A program made the position numbers and the translations under genes. Positions 23,652 to 31,376 of a DNA stretch of 64,000 nt are shown one piece after another (position 1 is the stretch's first letter; every line of letters starts with the position of its first letter). The notes under the pieces are model-generated. The model did no database searches. It worked only from the letters and a program-made list of their open reading frames with translations, and was not told the origin of the DNA. The stretch is taken from the NCBI GenBank assembly GCA_046566145.1, contig JBKHXF010000032.1:124001-188000 (forward strand), read 5' to 3'. Source of the stretch: JBKHXF01 sp046566145 (GTDB lineage: Bacteria > Actinomycetota > Nitriliruptoria > Nitriliruptorales > Nitriliruptoraceae).

Positions 23652-24848
23652 ATCCGGTCACGCCGGCGTGCGCGACGTCCCCGGACCGCCCTCGCGGCCC
23701 TGGGGTGCCTCGTCGTCGCGGCGTGCACGGCCGGGGGTGAGCCGCTGCCCACCACGTCCCCCTCGCCGTCGCCCAGCCCGGTCGCCGGCCCGGAGGAGCC
23801 GCGCGGGCCCACCGTGGCCTTCGTGGTCGTGCCGCCCGGCGGCGCGGCCGACCGGGAGCGCCGCGCGCTCGTCGCGGCCGTGCCGCCGGTGGTCGCCGCG
23901 GTCGACCAGCGGCTCGCCGGCCACCGGGTGCTGCAGGCCGACGGACCCGAGTTCCTCCCGGACCTCGTGAACCTCGCGGCCGAGGACGGCGCGGACCTCG
24001 TGTGCGTGCTCGGCCACGGTGGGGCCGAGGTCGTGCTCGACGTCGCCCGCTCCTTCCCCGGCACCCGGTTCTGCACGACCGAGGACCCGGCGTCGGACGT
24101 GACCGTGCCCTCCAACGTCCGGGCCCTGCCCGTCGCGACCGCGGAGGTCGCGCTCGTCGGGGGGTTCGCGGCCGGCGCCGTGGTCGGCAGCGGACCTCCG
24201 GCCCTCCTCCTGCCGCCCGACGGGGACACCGAGGGACCCGCGGCCGACGCCTTCCGGCTCGGCTTCGCCAGCGCCACGGCGTCCGATGACTCCGCGGCGC
24301 CGGTCAGCGTCGCGCCGACGGACGGCGAGGCCCGGGAGGGGGCGGTGGCGCGTCTGCTGACCTCGGCCGCGGTCGTCGTGGACGTGTCCGCCACCGATGC
24401 GGACCCGGCGCTCGCCGCCGTGGCCGACGAGGAGGACCCGAGCGCCCTGGTCGCACTCGCCGACGCGCTCGGGCTCGAGGTGGGGCCGGCGACGGGGGCG
24501 TCCGCGTCGCCCAGCCCACCCCCGGCCGCGCAACCACCCCCGGATCCCGAGCTCGACCCGGCCGCCGCGCCGCTCGTCGCCGCGCCCGGCGCCGGCGGCG
24601 TCCCACCGGGTGTCCTGCTGGTGGTGACGGTGGACCGGGTCGCGCAGCTGGCGACGGTCGTGGCCGAGCTGCTGGACGGGTGGGTCGGCGGTCGCACGGC
24701 CCTCGGGTTCGGGTCCGGGGTCCTCGACGTCGCCCCGGGCTCGGTCGTGGGGTCCACGGCGGCCGTGGCCGCGGCGCGCGTGGCGGTCGGACGGCTCGAC
24801 GCCGGTGAGATCGCGCTGCCGACCCCGAGCCCGTCGCCGCCTCCCTGA
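23652..24848 (+). CDS. BMP/PnrA-like substrate-binding lipoprotein with apparent ATC start codon
   Basis: The mature protein resembles the basic membrane protein (PnrA-like) family of ABC-type solute receptors, which often bind nucleosides: DGADLVCVLGHGGAEVVLDVARSFPGTRF, then VALVGGFAAGAVV and the C-terminal ATVVAELLDGWVGG. A lipoprotein signal is clear (RTALAALGCLVVAAC). No ATG, GTG or TTG stands at a sensible place: AGGAG (23641-23645) is followed 6 bp later by ATC at 23652, making an ATC start or a sequence error likely. The nearest in-frame alternative, GTG 23556, would give 57 residues before the lipobox cysteine. No permease genes are adjacent. Confidence 0.7.
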   Translation: MRSRRRARRPRTALAALGCLVVAACTAGGEPLPTTSPSPSPSPVAGPEEPRGPTVAFVVVPPGGAADRERRALVAAVPPVVAAVDQRLAGHRVLQADGPEFLPDLVNLAAEDGADLVCVLGHGGAEVVLDVARSFPGTRFCTTEDPASDVTVPSNVRALPVATAEVALVGGFAAGAVVGSGPPALLLPPDGDTEGPAADAFRLGFASATASDDSAAPVSVAPTDGEAREGAVARLLTSAAVVVDVSATDADPALAAVADEEDPSALVALADALGLEVGPATGASASPSPPPAAQPPPDPELDPAAAPLVAAPGAGGVPPGVLLVVTVDRVAQLATVVAELLDGWVGGRTALGFGSGVLDVAPGSVVGSTAAVAAARVAVGRLDAGEIALPTPSPSPPP

Positions 24849-24863
24849 CCCGGATCGTCCCGG

Positions 24864-24883
24864 CGCCCGGCCCCCGCCGGGCG
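24864..24883. terminator. Candidate hairpin terminator after the lipoprotein gene
   Basis: An 8-bp GC stem (24864-24871 with 24876-24883) around CCCC lies 15 bp after the stop codon. It is short and lacks a U-tract. Confidence 0.45.
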
Positions 24884-24920
24884 GCGCGGTGGAGACCGCA
24901 CGGCTCCCGGAGGTCGCCCC

Positions 24921-24926
24921 TAGGAT
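24921..24926 (+). promoter_or_regulatory. Candidate -10 element of pyk
   Basis: TAGGAT lies 26 bp before the pyk GTG, after the hairpin. It is the closest -10-like hexamer in the gap. Confidence 0.4.
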
Positions 24927-24951
24927 GGCGCCACCGACAGGGAAGCGCTGA

Positions 24952-26391
24952 GTGCGAAGGACCAAGATCGTCGCGACGCTGGGGCCGGCGTTGCAGGAGC
25001 CGGCGACGCTCAAGGCGGCGCTCGCGGCGGGCATCGACGTGGTCCGGCTGAACTTCTCGCACGGCTCCCACGCCGACCACGCCGAGCGGCTCGGCGAGGT
25101 CCAGCGGGTCGCGGAGGAGCTTGGCCGCAACGTCGGCAGCCTCGGTGATCTCCAGGGACCGAAGATCCGCCTCGGGATCGTCCCCGAGGAGGGCGTGGTG
25201 CTCGAGGACGGCGCGGCCGTGGTCCTGGTCTCCGGGGTGGAGGAGCTCGACCGGTACGACGACGGCGCCGGCACCCCGGTGCTGCCCGTCGTGTACGAGC
25301 ACCTGCACGAGGACGTCGAGCCCGGCGCGCTGGTGCTGATGGACGACGGCCTGCTGCGGCTGGTCGTGAGCCGGGTCGACGGCACCCACGTGCACGCCCG
25401 AGTGGTGGCGGGCGGTCCCGCCAAGTCTCGGAAGGGCGTGAACCTGCCCGGCGTCGAGGTGAGCGCGAAGTCCCTCACCGACAAGGACCGGGAGGACGTC
25501 GCCGCCATGGTGGACATGGGCGTCGACTGGATCGCGCTGTCGTTCGTCCGCCGCGCCGAGGACGTGCTCGAGGTCCGCGACCTGGTCCGCGCGCTCGGCG
25601 GGGACCAACCGATCGTCGCGAAGCTCGAGCGCCCGGAGGCCGTCGACAACCTCGAGTCGATCGTGGAGGCCACCGATGCGGTCATGGTGGCCCGCGGCGA
25701 CCTCGGCGTGGAGATCGGCCCGGAGCGGGTCCCCGCGCTGCAGAAGCAGATGATCGACCTCGCCAACCGTGAGGCGAAGCCGGTGATCACGGCCACCGAG
25801 ATGCTCGACTCGATGATCCGCAACCCCCGCCCGACCCGCGCCGAGGCCTCCGACGTCGCGAACGCCATCTTCGATGGCACCGACGCCGTGATGCTGTCCG
25901 GCGAGACGGCCGCGGGTCGCTACCCGGTCGAGGCGGTCCGCACGATGGCCCGCATCATCGAGGTCGCGGAGTCGTCGGGGCACCTGGTGCACCCGCCCAT
26001 CCCGCTGCAGGGCGCGCTCCCGATCTCGCGCACGGTCGCGAAGGCGGCGGTGCAGGCGGCCGCCGACATCCGCGCCAGCGCCATCCTCGTCTTCTCCTTC
26101 TCGGGCTCATCGGTGCAGCTGGTGTCGAAGTTCCGCCCCTCCGTGCCGGTCATCGGGCTGACGACGTCCCGGGCCGCGCTGCAGCGGCTCGCCCTGATGT
26201 GGGGCACCGAGGCGGCGCTCGTGCCCGAGAAGGACCACACCCAGGCCCTGATCGTGGCCGCCGAGGAGACCTGCATCAAGGGCGGGTGGGCCCAGCGGGG
26301 CGACACGGTCGTGATCGTGTCCGGCATCCCGGGCGGCCACGGGGGGACGAACCGCGTCATCCTCCACCGCCTCGGGGACGCGCCGGAGTGA
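24952..26391 (+). CDS. pyk: Pyruvate kinase
   Basis: Pyruvate kinase transfers phosphate from PEP to ADP, the last step of glycolysis. The 479-residue length is typical. Signature regions are RRTKIVATLGPA at the N terminus, NFSHGSHADH, the active-site loop GDLQGPKIRLG, the metal-binding segment VAKLERPEAVDNL...MVARGDLGVEI, and ITATEMLDSMI. The C-terminal alpha/beta domain follows. The GTG start has GGGA 7 bp upstream. The next gene overlaps its stop. Confidence 0.97.
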   Translation: MRRTKIVATLGPALQEPATLKAALAAGIDVVRLNFSHGSHADHAERLGEVQRVAEELGRNVGSLGDLQGPKIRLGIVPEEGVVLEDGAAVVLVSGVEELDRYDDGAGTPVLPVVYEHLHEDVEPGALVLMDDGLLRLVVSRVDGTHVHARVVAGGPAKSRKGVNLPGVEVSAKSLTDKDREDVAAMVDMGVDWIALSFVRRAEDVLEVRDLVRALGGDQPIVAKLERPEAVDNLESIVEATDAVMVARGDLGVEIGPERVPALQKQMIDLANREAKPVITATEMLDSMIRNPRPTRAEASDVANAIFDGTDAVMLSGETAAGRYPVEAVRTMARIIEVAESSGHLVHPPIPLQGALPISRTVAKAAVQAAADIRASAILVFSFSGSSVQLVSKFRPSVPVIGLTTSRAALQRLALMWGTEAALVPEKDHTQALIVAAEETCIKGGWAQRGDTVVIVSGIPGGHGGTNRVILHRLGDAPE

Positions 26392-27422
26392 CCGCCGTGA
26401 CCAACCGGCGTGGGTCGGGCCGACCGGTACGACGGCGCTTCGCGCTGGCGCACGCCGTCGCGGTCACGTACGCCGCCTTCACGCTCGTCTCCCTGGGGGC
26501 GTGGGTGCTCGTCGGTGACGCCTGGTGGACGCAACCGGTCAACCTGACCACGTTCTGGTGGACGGTGCCGGCCGTGCTGCTGGCCCCCGCTGCCTGGCTG
26601 CTGCGGTGGCCGGTCGTCGCGGCGCTGCTGGCCATCCCGGCGCTCACGTGGGTCTGGTCGTACGGCACCGCGTTCGTGCCGGTCGGGGACGTCGAGGTGC
26701 CGGCGGCCGACACGGTCCGCGTCGTCTCGTTCAACACGTTCGTCGGTGCCCCGGACCACCAGCACGTCCTCGACCTCGTCGCCGAGCACGACCCCGACGT
26801 GCTGGTGCTGCAGGAGGTGTTCCCCGACCGCGAGGCGGCCCTGCGCGAGGCGCTCGCCGGCTCGCACCCGACGCAGGTGGTCGTCCAGTCGGAGGGCGTC
26901 GGCGGGGTCGCCGTCTTCAGCCGCTTCCCGCTGCTCGGCGAGACGCGGGTCGGCGACGCGTCGACCAACTCCCGCTCCACCGAGGTGGTGACGCTCGACG
27001 CGCTGGGCACGCCCCTGCAGGTCGTGCCGGTCCACCTGATCTCACCGTGCCCGACCTGCGGGCGCTCCATCGTCGAGCGGCTGGAGTTCGAGGGTGAGGT
27101 CCGCCGTGCGGAGATGGGCGCCGTCCTCGACGCGCTCGACCCGGACCTGCCAGCCATCGTCGCCGGCGACCTGAACTCGACGGAGCGCTCCGAGCCGTAC
27201 CGCACGCTGGCGTCCGCGGGGTTCGCCGACCCCCAGCGCGCCGCCGGCGCCGGGATGGGCTTCACCTGGCCCAACGAGGGCCGGCTCGGGCCGGTCATCC
27301 GGATCGACTGGGTGCTGAGCCGGGGGCTGGTCCCGGTCGCCGCGTGGGTCGGCGACGGCGGCGCGAGCGACCACCGGCCGGTGGTCGTCGACCTCGCGCT
27401 GGCACGACAGGACGGTGGCTGA
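26388..27422 (+). CDS. Membrane-anchored endonuclease/exonuclease/phosphatase (EEP) family protein
   Basis: The 344-residue protein starts with three hydrophobic helices (about residues 20-95) followed by an EEP catalytic domain. Conserved residues are VVSFNTFV (Asn), VLVLQEVF (Glu), GDLNST (Asp, Asn) and SDHRPV (Asp-His near the C terminus). The catalytic domain should face the outside. Substrates in this superfamily include nucleic acids and phospholipids, so the function is open. GTG 26388 overlaps the pyk stop by 4 bp; GTG 26397, with GGAG 8 bp upstream, is an equally good start. The stop overlaps the next gene. Confidence 0.85.
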   Translation: MTAVTNRRGSGRPVRRRFALAHAVAVTYAAFTLVSLGAWVLVGDAWWTQPVNLTTFWWTVPAVLLAPAAWLLRWPVVAALLAIPALTWVWSYGTAFVPVGDVEVPAADTVRVVSFNTFVGAPDHQHVLDLVAEHDPDVLVLQEVFPDREAALREALAGSHPTQVVVQSEGVGGVAVFSRFPLLGETRVGDASTNSRSTEVVTLDALGTPLQVVPVHLISPCPTCGRSIVERLEFEGEVRRAEMGAVLDALDPDLPAIVAGDLNSTERSEPYRTLASAGFADPQRAAGAGMGFTWPNEGRLGPVIRIDWVLSRGLVPVAAWVGDGGASDHRPVVVDLALARQDGG

Positions 27423-27790
27423 TGGAGATCGCCGACGACGTGCGCGACGAGCGCTACTGCGTGCTGACGACGCAGGGTCGGGTGACCGGTCGACGCCACT
27501 CCGCGGAGCTGTGGTGGGTGCCGTCGGAGGGTGGGGCCTGGCTCATGAGCGGCTCGGGCGGCCTGACCCAGTGGTGCCTGAACCTCCAGGCCGAGGAGCA
27601 GGGGGTCGTGCGCATCGGTCACCGGTCCTGGCTCGGTCGCGCCTCCTTCCTGGCGCCCGACGACGACGAGCGCGAGGTGGTGCTCCAGCAGTTCCACGAG
27701 CGCTACGACCCGCCGGGCAAGGACCGCACCGACCCGTGGGTCCGCAACGCCGTCGTCGTGCAGATGGTGTTCGTGCGCGAGCTGACCTAG
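27422..27790 (+). CDS. DDN-like deazaflavin (F420)-dependent nitroreductase family protein
   Basis: The 122-residue split-barrel protein resembles the F420-dependent Ddn/Rv1155-type family, with the signature TTQGRVTGRRHSAELWWVP near the N terminus and a WLMSGSGG...WCLNLQAEE segment. Family members reduce quinones or nitro compounds using F420H2; cofactor choice here is inferred from family. ATG 27422 overlaps the upstream stop (TGATG). Its stop codon TAG overlaps the opposing GNAT gene's stop within one CTAG. Confidence 0.78.
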   Translation: MEIADDVRDERYCVLTTQGRVTGRRHSAELWWVPSEGGAWLMSGSGGLTQWCLNLQAEEQGVVRIGHRSWLGRASFLAPDDDEREVVLQQFHERYDPPGKDRTDPWVRNAVVVQMVFVRELT

Positions 27791-28404
27791 CGACCCGCCG
27801 GCGGGTGGCCCGACCAGGTCGTGCGCGGCACGTCGTCGGCGACGCGGGCCAGCACGTCGACGTCGACCCAGCCGTCGTCGAGCCGGACGGCCGCGAGGGC
27901 GTGGCCCTCCACCCGGAAGCCGGCTTCCTCGAAGACCCGCCGGGATGCGGGGTTGTCGGGTGCGACGTGGGCGACCAGACGGACGAGTCCGGCCTCGCCG
28001 AGCGCCCAGTCGGCCAGCAGGGCCACCGCGCGGCGGGCGACCCCGCGCCGGCGGTGCGCCGGCGCCACCCAGACGCCCACGTCCGCACGACGCGCCCACG
28101 GGTCGAGGTCCCCGAGCCCGACGAACCCGAGCGCCGTGTCGGCTGCGTCGGCGACGGCGAGGGCGATGCCGCGACCGTCGTGCAGCCGCTCGTGCTGCCG
28201 TGCCACCCAGGCCCGGGCGCCGGCGGCGTCGACACCCGCGGGTATGGTCGTCATCGACACGACCCGTGGGTCGTGCGACGCGTCGAGGACCGTCGGGACG
28301 TCGTCGTCCTCCCACGGCCGCAGCGTCACGGTCCCGTCGCCGGGGCGGGGCCGTGGCACCCGCAGGACCAGCTCGTCGTCCGCCGGCGGCGGCGCGCCGG
28401 TCAC
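27787..28404 (-). CDS. GNAT-family N-acetyltransferase
   Basis: The 205-residue protein shows the GNAT fold with acetyl-CoA-binding motif A, VGVWVAPAHRRRGVARRAV (about residues 112-130), and motif B around NPASRRVFEEAGFRVEG. It resembles RimJ/RimL-type enzymes in having VTLRPWEDDDVP at the start. The acceptor is unknown. GTG 28404 overlaps the stop of the upstream SH3-like gene by 4 bp. In mycobacteria a comparable SH3-like domain is fused to a GNAT (Rv0428c-type), so these two proteins probably act together. Confidence 0.88.
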   Translation of the reverse strand: MTGAPPPADDELVLRVPRPRPGDGTVTLRPWEDDDVPTVLDASHDPRVVSMTTIPAGVDAAGARAWVARQHERLHDGRGIALAVADAADTALGFVGLGDLDPWARRADVGVWVAPAHRRRGVARRAVALLADWALGEAGLVRLVAHVAPDNPASRRVFEEAGFRVEGHALAAVRLDDGWVDVDVLARVADDVPRTTWSGHPPAGR

Positions 28405-28664
28405 GCGTCGGGGAGCCGGGGGCGGGCCGCGCGGGGCGGCGCCTCCGGCACGACCTTCGAGGCCAGCACGTCCGGCACGTGGACCTCGACCTCGTCGCCG
28501 TCCCGGGTGCGGATGGTGAGCACGTCCTCGTCCGACCAGGCCAGCAGGTGCCCCACGACGTCGGCGGGCCGGGCTCCCCGCTCCGGGTCCTCGATCCACC
28601 GCCGCACGGACACTCGCGCGCCGATGTCGTCGCGGGTCAACCGGTGCACGTACCGGGCGCGCAC
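28401..28664 (-). CDS. SH3-like domain protein (Rv0428c N-domain type) paired with GNAT
   Basis: The 87-residue protein reads like the SH3-like N-terminal domain of Rv0428c-type acetyltransferases: DDIGARVSVRRWI, ADVVGHLLAWSDEDVLTIRTRDGDEVEV and the terminal DVLASKVVP. Here it is a separate gene with a 4-bp overlap onto the GNAT gene. It would be expressed in a fixed ratio with the enzyme. The function of this domain is not known to me; substrate recruitment is a guess. Confidence 0.72.
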   Translation of the reverse strand: MRARYVHRLTRDDIGARVSVRRWIEDPERGARPADVVGHLLAWSDEDVLTIRTRDGDEVEVHVPDVLASKVVPEAPPRAARPRLPDA

Positions 28665-28665
28665 G

Positions 28666-29319
28666 TCAGCCCGCCCCGGTGAGGTGCTCGACGGCGTCGA
28701 CCAGCGCCCCCGACACGTCGGGCCCGTGCTGGGAGAGCAGGTGGTCGCCCCCCTGGCACAGCACGAGCGAGCCCTCTGCCGCGAGCTCCGCGAGCGCCCG
28801 GACCCGGTACAGCGGCGCGACCGTGTCGTTCGTGCCGTGGACGAAGGTCAACGGGACGGGCAGCGTGCGAAGCTGCTCCGCGTCCACGCGCAGCGCGTCG
28901 CCCGTGGTCAGCGACGGGGCCAGCCCGACGCCGATCCACCCGGCGACCTCGTCGGCGTGGTCGGCCACCCAGCGCAGCGCGACGCCGGCGCCGAAGGACC
29001 AGCCGGCGACGACCAGCGGGAGGTCCGGCGTGTCCGCCCGGAGCCACCCGACGGCGGCGTCGAGGTCGCGCAGCTCCCCGGGACCCTCGGAGAACCGGCC
29101 CTCGGACCGTCCCACCCCGCGGAAGTCGAAGCGGAGGGCGACGCACCCGGCCGCGGCGAGCGCATCCTGCATCAGCGGGACCAGCCACGCGTCCATCGAG
29201 CCGCCGTGGAGCGGGTGGGGGTGGCAGACGACGGCGACCGCCCGGGGATCACGGACCGGTCGGGCGACGTCCCCCTGGAGGGTCAGCCCGTCGCTGGTCG
29301 GGAAGGTCACCGGCTGCAC
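28666..29319 (-). CDS. Alpha/beta hydrolase, dienelactone-hydrolase-like
   Basis: The 217-residue protein has VVCHPHPLHGGSMD (oxyanion), RFDFRGVGRSEG, nucleophile elbow VAGWSFGAGVAL (Ser about residue 104), THGTNDTV-like acid loop (FVHGTNDTVAP) and a C-terminal histidine in QGGDHLLSQ. This CHPHPxxGG type is widespread and often annotated as serine aminopeptidase-like/dienelactone hydrolase; the substrate is unknown. It lies 37 bp downstream of ppx and 1 bp before the SH3-like gene. Confidence 0.86.
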   Translation of the reverse strand: MQPVTFPTSDGLTLQGDVARPVRDPRAVAVVCHPHPLHGGSMDAWLVPLMQDALAAAGCVALRFDFRGVGRSEGRFSEGPGELRDLDAAVGWLRADTPDLPLVVAGWSFGAGVALRWVADHADEVAGWIGVGLAPSLTTGDALRVDAEQLRTLPVPLTFVHGTNDTVAPLYRVRALAELAAEGSLVLCQGGDHLLSQHGPDVSGALVDAVEHLTGAG

Positions 29320-29356
29320 GTGTGGTCCTCGCGTCTCCCGTCGGTCGGGGCGAACC

Positions 29357-30907
29357 CTACTCCGGGTCCTGCGCGGTGCTGCGTGGTTCCCCGCCCACCC
29401 GGTCGACCAGCTCGAGCCCGACTCCGAGGGTCCGGCGGAAGAGCTGGGCCCGGCGTTCGAGTTCGGTCCGGGCGAGGTGGAGCTCCCGTCCGTGGAGCAC
29501 CACCCGGACGGCGTCGCCGCGGTGCTGCACGGAGACGTCCTCGACGGACTGGTCCCGTGCCCGGTCGAGCCCGTCCGCGACCTGGAGGAGCGCCAGCATC
29601 CGCGTGGTGCGCTCCTGCCGATCGGTGGCCATCGCTGCGAACGGTGGGTAGGCCGGGTCGATCCCGCGGGACGTGTGGAAGCGCGTCAGCGTGATGATCT
29701 GGGCGAGCTCACCGGGAGAGAAACCCCGCAGCTCGGCGTTCTCGAGCAGGTAGGCGGAGTGCAGGGGGTGTCGCCGCAGCGCCAGCGAGGCCCCGACGTC
29801 GTGGACCAGGGCGGCGTGCTCGAGGAGCGTCCGGTCCTCCGGTCCGAGGCCGTGCACGGCGGTCGTGCCGTCGAACAGCCGCCCCACCAGGTGGGCGACG
29901 TGCGGGGCGTGCGGTCGGCCCGGCAGGAAGGCGTCCCGCATCCGTGCGACCTCCCGGGCCCGGAGCGTGGGGCCGTCCGGGACCGACGAGAAGCCGAGGG
30001 CGTCGAGGATGGTCCCCTCGCGCAGCCCCCAGTCGGACACGACCAGCCGGTCGATCCCGAGCGCGGACATGGCCGCGCAGACGATCACGGCGGCCACGTG
30101 GATGCGGTCGGCACGCCGGGACTTCATGCCCGGCAGGGCGGCCCGCCCGTCGGCGTCGAGCGCGAGGAGCTGGTCGCGGAGGGCCTCGAGCCGCCGCCGG
30201 CGGATCACGAGCTGGTTCAGCGTCGCGGGGAGCCAGTCGTGGTCGACCGCGGCGACCACCCGGGCCAGTGCCCGGACGGTGCCGCCCACGGCGACCGTCG
30301 CCGCCGGTGCGTGGCGCTCGACCTCGGTCCGCAGCGGTGTGAGCTCGTCGGTCACGAGCTCGGCGAGGCGACGGACCTGGCCGGCGCGGGGAGGGTCGTG
30401 CCGCAGCCGGGTCGCGAGCCGCGAGACGCCGAGGTCGGTCGAGGTGGCCCAGTCGACCTCGGCGCCGGTGCCGACCGCGAGCTCGAGGCTCCCGCCACCG
30501 AGGTCGAGCACCAGCACGGAGCCCTCGGGGGCGGCGACCGAGGCGCGGACACCGAGGTAGGCCAGCCGCGCCTCGTCCGCCCCGTCGAGCACGCGCACGG
30601 GTGTCTCGCAGCGCTCCGACATCTCGGCGATGACCTCGGGCCCGTTGCTCGCGTCCCGCAGCGCGGAGGTCGCGACGGCGAGCCGGTGCGTCGCGCCGGC
30701 GCGACGGGCGAGCTCGGTCAGGTGGGCGGCCGTGTCGAGGGCGAGTCGCCGGGCGTCGCCGGGGAGGTGGCCGTGCTCGGCGACGACCGCGCCGAGGTGC
30801 AGCATCTCGCGCTCCCGCAGGCGCGGCACGACCGTCCCGTCGGCGGCCGCGTCCGCGACCAGCACGTGGAACGAGTTGCTGCCGAGGTCGAGGACGCTGG
30901 TTCGCAC
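29357..30907 (-). CDS. ppx: Exopolyphosphatase/guanosine pentaphosphatase (Ppx/GppA)
   Basis: The enzyme releases orthophosphate from polyphosphate ends or converts pppGpp to ppGpp. The 516-residue protein has the ASKHA phosphate-binding loops VLDLGSNSFHVLV (residues 5-17) and LVLDLGGGSLELAV, and a C-terminal HD-type helical half (HAALVHDVGASLAL ... HSAYLLEN). This long form resembles E. coli PPX more than the shorter actinobacterial PPX1. GTG 30907 aligns with the family start. It follows the sixA-like gene by 10 bp, downstream of ppk. Confidence 0.92.
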   Translation of the reverse strand: MRTSVLDLGSNSFHVLVADAAADGTVVPRLREREMLHLGAVVAEHGHLPGDARRLALDTAAHLTELARRAGATHRLAVATSALRDASNGPEVIAEMSERCETPVRVLDGADEARLAYLGVRASVAAPEGSVLVLDLGGGSLELAVGTGAEVDWATSTDLGVSRLATRLRHDPPRAGQVRRLAELVTDELTPLRTEVERHAPAATVAVGGTVRALARVVAAVDHDWLPATLNQLVIRRRRLEALRDQLLALDADGRAALPGMKSRRADRIHVAAVIVCAAMSALGIDRLVVSDWGLREGTILDALGFSSVPDGPTLRAREVARMRDAFLPGRPHAPHVAHLVGRLFDGTTAVHGLGPEDRTLLEHAALVHDVGASLALRRHPLHSAYLLENAELRGFSPGELAQIITLTRFHTSRGIDPAYPPFAAMATDRQERTTRMLALLQVADGLDRARDQSVEDVSVQHRGDAVRVVLHGRELHLARTELERRAQLFRRTLGVGLELVDRVGGEPRSTAQDPE

Positions 30908-30917
30908 CCGACCGAGA

Positions 30918-31376
30918 CTACGCCGGCGGTGGCAGGTACCGGGCATCGACCACCCGGCCGTCGGTCACGTCGAGCACCCAGGTGGCGCCCTTGCCGTCGA
31001 GCGCCGGGTCGGCCGGCACCCCCTCGGCCACCAGGACCCTCAGCAGCGGGGTCAGCAGCCCACCGTGGGTGCACAGCACGAGCCCGTCCGTGCCGCTGCG
31101 GACAAGCGCGAGCGCCCCGGCGGGGTCGGCGTCCTCCAGCAGCGCGTCGTCGGTGCGGACCGCGACTCCGCGGGCTGCACCGAGGGGGTCCACGGTCTCG
31201 GTGCAGCGCCGCGCCGGCGAGGAGCGCACGTCGGTGACGGGCAGGTCGGCGAGCAGCGGGACGAGCGCCGCCGCCTGCCGCCGACCGCGCTCGTCCAGCG
31301 GGCGGGCCAGGTCGTCACCGTTCCAGTCCTCCCGCACGCCGGCGAGGGCGTGCCGGACCACGAGCACCGTGCTCAC
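30918..31376 (-). CDS. SixA-like histidine phosphatase
   Basis: The 152-residue protein of the histidine phosphatase superfamily has the catalytic RHA motif in TVLVVRHALAG (His about residue 9), the second Arg in SSPARRCTET and the second His in LCTHGGLLTP. In mycobacterial MutT1 a domain of this type is fused to a NUDIX domain. Here it is separate and starts with a 4-bp overlap on the PPK-NUDIX gene, so it probably processes the same nucleotide or polyphosphate metabolites. Confidence 0.86.
   Translation of the reverse strand: MSTVLVVRHALAGVREDWNGDDLARPLDERGRRQAAALVPLLADLPVTDVRSSPARRCTETVDPLGAARGVAVRTDDALLEDADPAGALALVRSGTDGLVLCTHGGLLTPLLRVLVAEGVPADPALDGKGATWVLDVTDGRVVDARYLPPPA

Noticed and set aside
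19165..24926. Possible riboswitch leaders upstream of ispH, upp or pyk
   Set aside because: The gaps are short and no conserved riboswitch core is visible.
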